DNA of 64,000 bases from Burkholderiales bacterium (GTDB taxonomy: Bacteria > Pseudomonadota > Gammaproteobacteria > Burkholderiales > SG8-41): NCBI GenBank assembly GCA_019634975.1, contig JAHCAI010000001.1:1-64000 (forward strand), read 5' to 3'. Each line of letters opens with the position of its first letter. Position 1 is the first letter of the stretch. The notes under the pieces were generated by a model that was not told the DNA's origin, searched no databases, and saw only the letters and a program-made list of their open reading frames with translations. The position numbers and the translations under genes are program-made. Shown piece by piece: positions 21,004 to 29,200 of the stretch.

Positions 21004-22002
21004 TCAGTCGATGGTGATGTTGGCTGCCCGGGCGATCTTGGTCCAGCGCGCGATCTCGGCCTTCAGGTAAGCCGAAAACTCCTCCGGCGAATTGGCCGAC
21101 ACCAGGCCGCCGCGCTTGAGCAGCTGCTCGCGCATGGCCGGGGTTTTCAGCTCGGTGACGAGCAGGGTGTTGAGGCGGCGGATGATGTCCGCCGGCGTGC
21201 CCGCAGGCGCGCCCACGCCCTGCCACGATCCGCCGTCGAAGCCCTTGACCCCGCCTTCCTCGACGGTGGGCAGATTGGGCATCGGCGGAAAGCGGTCTTT
21301 CGATGAGATCGCCACTGCCCGCAGGCGGCCGGCCTCGACCTGCGGCATCACGCTGATCGCGGTGTTGAAGGCGAGCTGGACCTGGCCGGAGAGCTGGTCG
21401 ACCACCGCCGGTGCCTGGCCCTTGTACGGCACATGGACCATTTTCGTGCCGGTCATGAACTTGAACATTTCCATCAGCATGTGCGGGCTGCTGCCGTTGC
21501 CGGTGGAGGCATAGCTCAGCGCGCCGGGTTTGGATTTGGCCAGCGCCAGCAGGTCGCCGACGGTCTTCACCGGCAGCGCGGGGTGCACGGTGAGCAGGCT
21601 GGGCAGGTTTGCCATCAGCGTGATGGTCGCAAGATCCCGTGCCGGGTCATAGGACATCTTGCGGTAGATCGCCGGCGATACGCCCTGCGCCGCGGTGATC
21701 ATGCATATCGTATAGCCGTCGGGCGGCGCCTTCGCGCACAGCTCGGCACCGATATTGCCGCCGGCGCCGCCGCGGTTGTCGGGCACGAACTGCTGGCCCG
21801 TGCCCTTGGCGAGGATGTCGGCGGCCAGGCGGCCCATGATGTCGGTCGGACCGCCGGGCGGGAAGGGGATGATGAACCGCACGGGCTTGTTCGGATACTG
21901 CTGGGCCGTGGCGGCGCCCGGCGCGAGCACCAGCAGCGTGGCGGCAGCCAGCATGGACAGCCCGGCAATCGGCAACTTCAGGATCGGCGACTTCTGGGTC
22001 AT
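21004..22002 (-). CDS. Bug-type tripartite tricarboxylate transporter substrate-binding protein
   Basis: A 332-residue periplasmic binding protein of the Bug/TctC family. It has a signal peptide (about residues 1-33, ending AATAQQ) followed by the family motif YPNKPVRFIIPFPPGGPTDIMGR and GGAGGNIGAE. Such proteins bind carboxylates and are expanded in betaproteobacteria. No TctA or TctB membrane partner is in the window, so this is an orphan. AGGAGG precedes ATG 22002. It is upstream of the class II aldolase in a two-gene unit. Confidence 0.92.
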   Translation of the reverse strand: MTQKSPILKLPIAGLSMLAAATLLVLAPGAATAQQYPNKPVRFIIPFPPGGPTDIMGRLAADILAKGTGQQFVPDNRGGAGGNIGAELCAKAPPDGYTICMITAAQGVSPAIYRKMSYDPARDLATITLMANLPSLLTVHPALPVKTVGDLLALAKSKPGALSYASTGNGSSPHMLMEMFKFMTGTKMVHVPYKGQAPAVVDQLSGQVQLAFNTAISVMPQVEAGRLRAVAISSKDRFPPMPNLPTVEEGGVKGFDGGSWQGVGAPAGTPADIIRRLNTLLVTELKTPAMREQLLKRGGLVSANSPEEFSAYLKAEIARWTKIARAANITID

Positions 22003-22043
22003 GACATCCTCCTCCGGATGATGGTGTTATGGTTGCGGGACGA

Positions 22044-23456
22044 TTATGCCGCAGGTCCGGCGTGCAGCGGAACGATTTGCGGGCGGTGCTTTCCGCCGAG
22101 CAGGTAGCGGGTGAGTATCTTGTAGGTATCGAGGTCGAACAGCGGCCGCGGTGCGCCTTCCTCCAGTTCGCGCAGCTCCTCTTCGCTCTTCACGGTGCCG
22201 AGGTGGCACCACTGGTCGAGGACATGCAGTTCGCAGCGCTCGCCACCCGCTGCGGTTTCGCGGATGCCGATGCGGCCGGGAAAGGGCCAGGCGCGCACGC
22301 GCAGCTTCGCCAGCGCCGCCGCGAGCCGCAGCGCGTGGGCTTCCGCGGTTTCTACGCCGGCGCAGGCGCCCCGGCAGCGCCTGATCTGGTAGGCGAAGCA
22401 GGGGCCGCTGCGCTTCTCGAGACCGAGCAGTCCGTGGCAGAGCTGGTGTTCGGTGGCGAGTTCGCGCAATGCCTCGATCGCCGCACGGCGCGAGCGGAAC
22501 AGGCCGTAGAGATCGCGGAATTCGCCGCAGGCGAGTTCGCGCGCCGATACCAGCTGCGGCGGCAGGGCTGCGGCATGCGCCGGCCAGTGCCAGGCGCAGA
22601 GTTCGGACGCCCGGCGCAGCTGGCGGTTGTGCACCGGTGACAGTTTTTTGACCAGCCGCGCTTCCTCGATCAGCGCGCCGAGCTCGCCGGCGGTCTCGAT
22701 CCAGTCGATGCGCTTGACCTCGGCGGCGATGCGCATGTCCTTGGCCACGCGATGGTCGCCGGAGAAATGCGACATCACCCGCGTGCGCAGGCTGACGCTT
22801 TTGCCGACGTACAGCGGCACGTCGCGCTCCCCGTAGAACAGGTAGACGCCCGGACCTTCCGGAATGTGCGCGAAGGCATCGTCGGGCAGTCCCGCCGGCA
22901 CCGTGGCGGTCTTCAGCAGCCTTGCCGTTGCCTCCAGCACCGCGGCCTCCCCCGGGTCCTCGCGCCAGCACTGCGCCAGCTGCCACAGCACCCGCGCATC
23001 ACCCAGCGCGCGGTGGCGCGCGTCACAGGCAATGCCGTGGCGCGTCATCAGGCTGTCGAGGTTGTGTCGGGGGTGCTGCGGAAAAAGCCTGCGCGACAGC
23101 TTCACCGTGCACAGCACCGGCGCGCTGAAGGTCTTGCCCAGCCGCCTGAATTCGTTCTTGAGGAAGCCGTAGTCGAAGCGCGCGTTGTGCGCGACCAGCA
23201 CGCGGCCGTCGACTGCCTCCCAGATCCCGCGCGCGATGTCCTCGAAGCGCGGCGCGGCAGCGACCATGTCGTTGCTGATGCCGGTCAGCGACTGGATCGC
23301 CGGCGGGATGCTCATGCCGGGATTGACCAGCGACGACCACTCGCGCACGAAGCGGCCGTTCTCGACCTCGACGATGCCGACCTCGGTGATGCGGTCGTGC
23401 GTCGCATTGGCGCCGGTGGTTTCGAGATCGAGGAAGACGAGGGGGCGGTCGTACAT
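22044..23456 (-). CDS. Fused DnaQ-like exonuclease and GIY-YIG (UvrC N-terminal) nuclease
   Basis: A 470-residue fusion. Residues about 5-170 are a DEDDh exonuclease: FLDLETTGAN (motif I), VAHNARFDYGFL (motif II) and HRALGDARV (motif III). Residues about 205-290 are a GIY-YIG endonuclease domain (GPGVYLFYGERDVPLYVGKS...) as in UvrC and Cho. The C-terminal part with a CFAYQIRRCRGAC cysteine cluster resembles UvrC/Cho. This domain pair is found in proteins annotated as epsilon-like exonucleases and probably acts in DNA repair. It has no UvrBC or HhH domains. Its 5' side is bordered by an inverted repeat. Confidence 0.9.
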   Translation of the reverse strand: MYDRPLVFLDLETTGANATHDRITEVGIVEVENGRFVREWSSLVNPGMSIPPAIQSLTGISNDMVAAAPRFEDIARGIWEAVDGRVLVAHNARFDYGFLKNEFRRLGKTFSAPVLCTVKLSRRLFPQHPRHNLDSLMTRHGIACDARHRALGDARVLWQLAQCWREDPGEAAVLEATARLLKTATVPAGLPDDAFAHIPEGPGVYLFYGERDVPLYVGKSVSLRTRVMSHFSGDHRVAKDMRIAAEVKRIDWIETAGELGALIEEARLVKKLSPVHNRQLRRASELCAWHWPAHAAALPPQLVSARELACGEFRDLYGLFRSRRAAIEALRELATEHQLCHGLLGLEKRSGPCFAYQIRRCRGACAGVETAEAHALRLAAALAKLRVRAWPFPGRIGIRETAAGGERCELHVLDQWCHLGTVKSEEELRELEEGAPRPLFDLDTYKILTRYLLGGKHRPQIVPLHAGPAA

Positions 23457-23551
23457 CGGGTGACTGGTGATGGGTAAGTGGGAATTGGTATCAGTGGTCA
23501 GTCCGGCTTGCGGGTTCTTGTCGAATCACCTTTCACCAATCACCAATCACC
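23457..23551. repeat. Intergenic imperfect inverted repeat, TTGGTGA-unit family
   Basis: Arms 23457-23486 and 23522-23551 are imperfect reverse complements built of TTGGTGA-like 7-base units (TCACCAATCACCAATCACC in the right arm). The right arm overlaps the last codons of the IclR gene. The architecture matches the GATGA-unit repeats, with a different unit. Confidence 0.65.
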
Positions 23552-24314
23552 GGTTCTGGTAGCCAATCGCCCGCGAAATGCGCTCCGCCGCCTGGCGCAC
23601 CGGCTCGGCCCAGTTCTTGCGGAAGCGCTCGGTGGGGGCGGACACGGACAGGCCGGCGACCAGCTGGCCTTCGTCGTTGCGGATGCCGGCGCCGACGCAG
23701 CAGACACCGCGTTCGGCTTCCTCGTTGTCGTAGGCATAGCGGCGGCTGCGGATTTCGTCGAGCTCGCGGCTGAGTTTCGCGAGCTCGGTCAGCGTGTGCT
23801 CGGTGTAGCGCGGCAGTCCGCTGCGTTTGGCGTATTCCGCGACGCGCTGCGGCGTGTCTGCGGCGAGGAAGATCTTGCCCACCGCGGTGATGTGCAGGGG
23901 CGCACGGGCGCCGATGATCTGCACCACGCGCATCATGGTGTTGCCTTCGGCGGTGCGTTCGATGTAGACCACCTCGTCGTCGCGACGCACCGACAGGTTG
24001 ACCGTCTCGCCGAGCTGCTGGTGCAGGGCCTGCATGTGCGGCAGGGCCTCCTGGCGCACGCTGATCCGCGATTTCACCAGGCTGCCGAGCTCGACGAGAC
24101 GGATGCCCAGGCGGTACATGCCGGGTTCGATGCGGTCGACCAGCCGGTTGTCGACCATCACGCCGAGGATGCGGTGGGCGGTTGAAGGATGCAGCTGCGT
24201 CGCCTGCGCCAGCTGCTTCAGCGTCGCGGGGGTCGCATGCTGCGACAGCACGTCGAGGAGCTGCATCATGCGTTCGATGACCTGTATCGAGGGCTTGGAA
24301 CTTTTTTCGGCCAC
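23547..24314 (-). CDS. IclR family transcriptional regulator
   Basis: A 255-residue IclR regulator. The N-terminal winged helix (residues about 10-75, with ATLKQLAQATQLHPSTAHRIL) is followed by the effector-binding domain with TAVGKIFLA and CVGAGIRNDEGQLVAGLSVSAP. IclR proteins often control aromatic or organic-acid genes. Here the nearest downstream genes on the same strand are the nuclease, the Bug protein and the aldolase, so control of the last two is a guess. It is divergent from greB, with a 129-base shared region. Confidence 0.92.
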   Translation of the reverse strand: MAEKSSKPSIQVIERMMQLLDVLSQHATPATLKQLAQATQLHPSTAHRILGVMVDNRLVDRIEPGMYRLGIRLVELGSLVKSRISVRQEALPHMQALHQQLGETVNLSVRRDDEVVYIERTAEGNTMMRVVQIIGARAPLHITAVGKIFLAADTPQRVAEYAKRSGLPRYTEHTLTELAKLSRELDEIRSRRYAYDNEEAERGVCCVGAGIRNDEGQLVAGLSVSAPTERFRKNWAEPVRQAAERISRAIGYQNR

Positions 24315-24443
24315 GGTCGGTTGCCGTGCGGAGGGGGCACGGGGTGATGGGGAATGGTGCGGATTTTACAATATGAAAAGAGGCGCCTGAAAAGAGTGGC
24401 CGCGCCCCGTGCCGGCCGCAGTTTTCGCTAAACTGCAGATGCC

Positions 24444-24983
24444 ATGCCCAAGCCCCAACGCAAGCCCGGCGCCGAAGCCGCGCCGGTGAAGAATTACATG
24501 ACGCCAGCGGGTTATGCGCGACTGAAGCGCGAATTGATGCACCTGCTCGACGTCGAGCGCCCGGAACTGGTGAAGATCGTGTCCTGGGCGGCTTCCAACG
24601 GCGACCGCTCGGAAAACGGCGATTATCTTTACGGCAAGAAGCGCCTGCGCGAGATCGACCGCCGTATCCATTACCTCAACAGGCGGCTGGACCGGCCCGA
24701 GGTTGTCGATCCGGCTGCGCGCGGCGACACCGACCAGGTGTTTTTCGGGGCCACCGTCGACTACATCGACGGCCGCGGCATGGAGCACACGGTGACCATT
24801 GTCGGAGTCGATGAAGTTGACCCGGCGCGCGGCCATGTCAGCTGGATATCGCCCATCGCGAAGGCCCTGCTCAAGCGCCGCGCCGGCGACACGGTCAGCC
24901 TGATGACGCCGGCCGGCCCCGAGGAAATTGACATCGTCGACGTGCGCTATGAAACGCTGGCGGAGACGGAGTCCGCGCCATGA
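24444..24983 (+). CDS. greB: Transcription elongation factor GreB
   Basis: GreB rescues backtracked RNA polymerase by stimulating transcript cleavage. The 179-residue protein has the N-terminal coiled coil (YMTPAGYARLKREL...) with its tip acidic residues in NGDRSENGDYLYGKKRLREID, and a C-terminal FKBP-like domain (VTIVGVDEVDPARGHVSWISPIAKALL). The YGKKRLREIDRRI helix favours GreB over GreA. No Shine-Dalgarno precedes ATG 24444; a TAAACT at 24429 may be a -10 giving a very short leader. The stop overlaps the next ATG (ATGA). Confidence 0.95.
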   Translation: MPKPQRKPGAEAAPVKNYMTPAGYARLKRELMHLLDVERPELVKIVSWAASNGDRSENGDYLYGKKRLREIDRRIHYLNRRLDRPEVVDPAARGDTDQVFFGATVDYIDGRGMEHTVTIVGVDEVDPARGHVSWISPIAKALLKRRAGDTVSLMTPAGPEEIDIVDVRYETLAETESAP

Positions 24984-25954
24984 CCGCCTCGCTGTTCATG
25001 GCCGCGGTTGCAGCCTGGCGCGCGACCCAGGGCATTCCGCATCCGGCCGAGCCGCCGCTGGATGCCGTGGTCAAGCTGTCGATCCGCGCGGTCGAAGGCG
25101 CGCGCACGGCCGATACGCTGGGCGCCGAGCGCGAGGGCACCGGCATCCTGATCGATGGCAACGGCCTGATCCTGACCATAGGCTACCTGGTGCTGGAGGC
25201 CGCTTCAGTGCTGGTGATGACCGCGGACAACCGCATCTATCCGGCGAGCGTCGTCGGCTTCGACCATGCCAGCGGCTTCGGCCTGCTGCGCGCGGTGCCG
25301 GCCCCGCCCTGCGCGCCGGTGGAGCTGGGCGATTCGGACAGGCTGGCCGAACTGGAGTCCCTGGTGGTGGCCTGCCATGAGGGTGCTGGCGGCATCACCG
25401 GCGCGGCGCTGGTGTCGCGCCGGCGCTTCACCGGCTGGTGGGAATACATGATCGATGGTGCGCTGTTCACCGCGCCGCCCCGCTACGACCACAGCGGTGC
25501 GGCGCTGTTCGATGGCGAAGGGCGGCTGGTCGGCGTAGCCTCGCTGTGGGTCAGCGACGTGCTGGGCAGCGGCGCCGCGTTTCCCGGCAACATGTTCGTG
25601 CCGATCAACCTGCTGAAGGATGTGCTCGATGACCTGGTGCGCGATGGCCGCCGGCGCGGTGCCGCCCGGCCCTGGCTGGGCCTCAATACCGAGCAGGTCG
25701 ATGGCCATGTCGTGGTCTCCCGCGTGCTGCCGGATTCGCCGGCGGAACATGCCGGGCTGCAACGCGGCGACATCATTCTCGGCGTGGGCGGCGACTCGGT
25801 CGGCGGCCAGAGCGAGTTTTACGAAAGCCTGTGGGGAAGCGGGGGTGCCGGGATCGACGTCACGCTGCACATCGTGCGCGACAAGGCGGTCAGGCACCTG
25901 ATCGTGCAGACCGGTGACCGGCTGTCCTACCTGCTGCCCTGGCGTCGTTCATGA
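24980..25954 (+). CDS. HtrA-like trypsin-fold plus PDZ protein, probably inactive
   Basis: A 324-residue protein with an S1C (HtrA/DegP) trypsin-like domain at about residues 25-225 and a C-terminal PDZ domain (RPWLGLNTEQ... DSPAEHAGLQRGDIILGVGG). The catalytic positions look degenerate. Where HtrA has TNNHV the sequence reads TIGYLV, so His is lost; where it has D-I-A-L-L it reads SGFGLL, so Asp is lost. The Ser motif survives in altered form (HSGAAL). No clear signal peptide is present. It probably acts as a PDZ scaffold or chaperone. It overlaps greB by four bases and is cotranscribed with it. Confidence 0.82.
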   Translation: MTASLFMAAVAAWRATQGIPHPAEPPLDAVVKLSIRAVEGARTADTLGAEREGTGILIDGNGLILTIGYLVLEAASVLVMTADNRIYPASVVGFDHASGFGLLRAVPAPPCAPVELGDSDRLAELESLVVACHEGAGGITGAALVSRRRFTGWWEYMIDGALFTAPPRYDHSGAALFDGEGRLVGVASLWVSDVLGSGAAFPGNMFVPINLLKDVLDDLVRDGRRRGAARPWLGLNTEQVDGHVVVSRVLPDSPAEHAGLQRGDIILGVGGDSVGGQSEFYESLWGSGGAGIDVTLHIVRDKAVRHLIVQTGDRLSYLLPWRRS

Positions 25955-25979
25955 CGCCGGCATGCTTGCGCCGGATTTT

Positions 25980-25996
25980 ATAAGTAACTGTTTTTA
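25980..25996 (-). other. Copy of the 17-bp AT-rich motif (minus strand)
   Basis: On the minus strand the sequence reads TAAAAACAGTTACTTAT. It lies in the 262-base gap between the HtrA-like gene and the adhesin gene, pointing away from the adhesin. Apart from this motif and AT-rich flanks, nothing else was recognised in 25955-26216. Confidence 0.65.
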
Positions 25997-26216
25997 AAAG
26001 AAATTTAATTTTTCTGCAAAAGCGCAGCAAATCCCTGCCGGCGACGGTCTGTTGTGCGCCCCTGCAAACACTGCCAAGTGAGAGATTGTTCACGCTGTTC
26101 CGGCATGCGGGCGTGGAATAATCATTCCGTCAGATTGATGGCACGCATACCCGCCTGTTCATCCGGCAGCGGCCGGCGTGGATGTCGATGAGGCGAAGAC
26201 CGCAACAGGGGATACC

Positions 26217-29200
26217 ATGAACAAGAACAGAACCTCCTTTACGCAACCGGCACGCGCACCGGCCAGGCTGCATCCGAAGGCCGCGGCCCTCGCCGTTGCC
26301 GCCTGCTTCGGCGGCGCCGCGCTGGCCAATCCCACCAATCCGACGGTGGTCCACGGCACGGCGACCTTCCAGCAGGCCGGCAACATTCTCAACATCACCA
26401 ACAGCCCCAGCGCCATCATCAACTGGGGCTCGTTCTCGATCAGCGCCGGTGAGCTGACCCGCTTCATCCAGCAGTCGGCCAGCTCGGCGGTGCTCAACCG
26501 CGTGATCGGCCAGGACCCCTCGGCGATCCTGGGCGCGCTGCAGTCCAACGGCCGCGTGTTCCTGCTCAACCCCAACGGCATCGTCTTCGGCGCCGGCGCG
26601 CAGATCGACGTTGCCGGCCTGGTGGCCTCGACGCTGAACCTGAGCAACGAAGACTTCCTCAACAACCGCCTGCGCTTCACCGACGGCGCCGGTGCCGGCA
26701 GCGTCATCAACCAGGGCCAGATCACCGGCGGCAGCGTCTACCTGGTGGGCAAAGCCGTCACCAACGACGGCCTGATCACCAGCCCCAACGGCGAAGTCAT
26801 CCTCGCCGCGGGCAACAGCGTCGAACTGGTCAACCCGGGCACCCCCAACCTGCGGGTGGAAGTCACTGCCCCGGACAACGAAGCGAAGAACCTCGGCACC
26901 ATCAGCGCGGAGGCCGGGCGCATCGGCATCTACGCCGGGCTGATCGGCAACAGCGGCACGATCAATGCCAGCAGCGCGATGGTTGAAGGCGGCCGCATCC
27001 TGCTGAAGGCGGCGAAGAACGTGAATGTGGCTGCCGCCGGGAAGATCACTGCCAGCGGTACCGGCGGTGGCGTCATCGACATCCAGGCCGGCGACACCAC
27101 GCTGGTCGAGGGCGAAATCGCGGCGACCGGCAGCAGCGGCACCGGCGGCACGGTGCATGTCCTCGGCGACAAGGTCGGCCTGATCGGCCATGCCCGCATC
27201 GATGCCTCCGGCGAAACCGGCGGCGGCACGGTGCTGGTCGGCGGCGATTACCAGGGCGCCAATCCCGGCATCGACAATGCTTTCCGCAGCCATGTCGGGA
27301 AAGACGTCAAGATCCATGCCGACGCGATCACCGAGGGTGACGGCGGCAAGGTCATCGTCTGGGCGGACGACATCACGCGTTTCTACGGCAACATCTCGGC
27401 GCGCGGGGGCGCGCAGGGCGGCGACGGCGGATTCGCCGAGGTGTCTGGCAAACGCATGCTGGATTTCCAGGGCGCCGCCAATCTCGGCGCAGCGCGGGGT
27501 GCAACGGGAACGTTGCTGCTCGATCCGGAGAACATCGACATCGACGCCACGAGCGGACTGCTGTCGGGGCTGCTGGAAACCCTGCTCGGCACACTCGGCG
27601 CGGGGACGCTGACTGACGGCGAACTGCTGTTCACCGAGGCGCCGGGCGCGACCATCGCCATCCACCCCTCAGTGCTCAACGCCTCGACGGCGAACATCGT
27701 CCTTCAGGCCAATGACACGATCAATGTCAATGATCCGGTGTTTCTTGCCAATAACGGCGTCGGCATCACGCTGGAGGCGGGCGGTTACCTGAACGTGAAT
27801 GGAAGCATCACAACCCGCAGCGGCGCTATCACGCTGGTGTCCGGCGCCGGCAGTCCAACGCCACAAAACGAGGGTTCGCTGAACATCAATGCCGGCCTTG
27901 ATTCGACGGGTGCCGGCGCCAATCCGGGTGGCGCAGATATCCGGCTGACCGCGAATCTCAGCGATGTTGGTGGCAACAGCGTATACATCAACGCACCGGT
28001 CAATGCGGGCAGTGCCGGCAACGTCATCATCAACGACTCCAATGCCAACATTGAGCAAACTGTCCTCGGTGCAATCACTGCCCACGGCCTGGCCGCAAAT
28101 GCCACGAACGGCAATGTAATTCTCAATACCGCCAACAACCAGGTCGACCATTTCGCAGCCTTCGCCGGCCATGCGGTGATCGATCAGAACCGTCAGGTGT
28201 TGTTCAAAAATACGCGCAACCTGTCGCTGGAGACGGTCGGCAGCCTCAGTGGCATCGTCGCCAGCGCGAGCACCAGCTACGGCGGCACGGTCAATCTCGA
28301 TCTCGGCAGCAATGCCCTGACGCGCAGCGGCGCCGCGCCGATCCGCGTCGAGGGTGATTCGACCAGCAACATCACCATCAGTGCCGGATCAATCGGGCAG
28401 AGCGGTGCCGGCAACTTTATGGACATTGATCCCGCGGCAGGTGCCGGCACGGTGAACCTCACGGTCACCGCAGGAGGTATCCACGTCAACCAGATGGCGG
28501 GTTCCGGCAACCTGCGGCTCAACCGCTACGCGGCCTCTGCACCAGCCGGGCAGATGGTCGCACTGGCCTCGAGCGGCGGGCATCTCAATGTCGGTGACGG
28601 TTCTGCCGGCTCCGCGTTCAATTTCAGTGTCGGCAGTGCGGAGCTGATGCTCGCCACCGTCGGCGCCCACGATATCGTTTTTGCGAATGCCTACGGCGGA
28701 TCGATCTCCGCAGCGAAGCTGTACCTGGCCCCGGAGCCCGGCGAGATGGTGTTGTTCCCCGCAATCACCTCCGGCAGCTGGACCATCAACCCGCTGACCG
28801 AGTTGTTTGACCAGAACCGTAGCATGCACATCAACGGTGCCACCGTGACCTTTGCCGGCGGTCTCGATGCAAGCAGCAACGTGCTGCTGAACTCGGGGGG
28901 GCTCAGCTTTGGCGCGGCCTCGAACTTTACCGGGCTCTCGGTGTCGAGTGGTGCGCTGGGCGGCAGCGGGGCACTCGATATTGACAATTTTTCAATCAGC
29001 GGCGGCACGACCAACAACGGCGGCAACATTGTCGTCAACGACCTGTTGAACTGGAGCGGCGGCACCATCGGGGGCAGCGGGACTCTCAGCACACCCGGCA
29101 CGGCGACAACCGACATCACCGCGCTGGTGGGGCTTGCCCCCGGCAAGACCTGGAACAACGCCGGTACGGTGAATATCGGCGGCACGGGCACGCTAGACCT

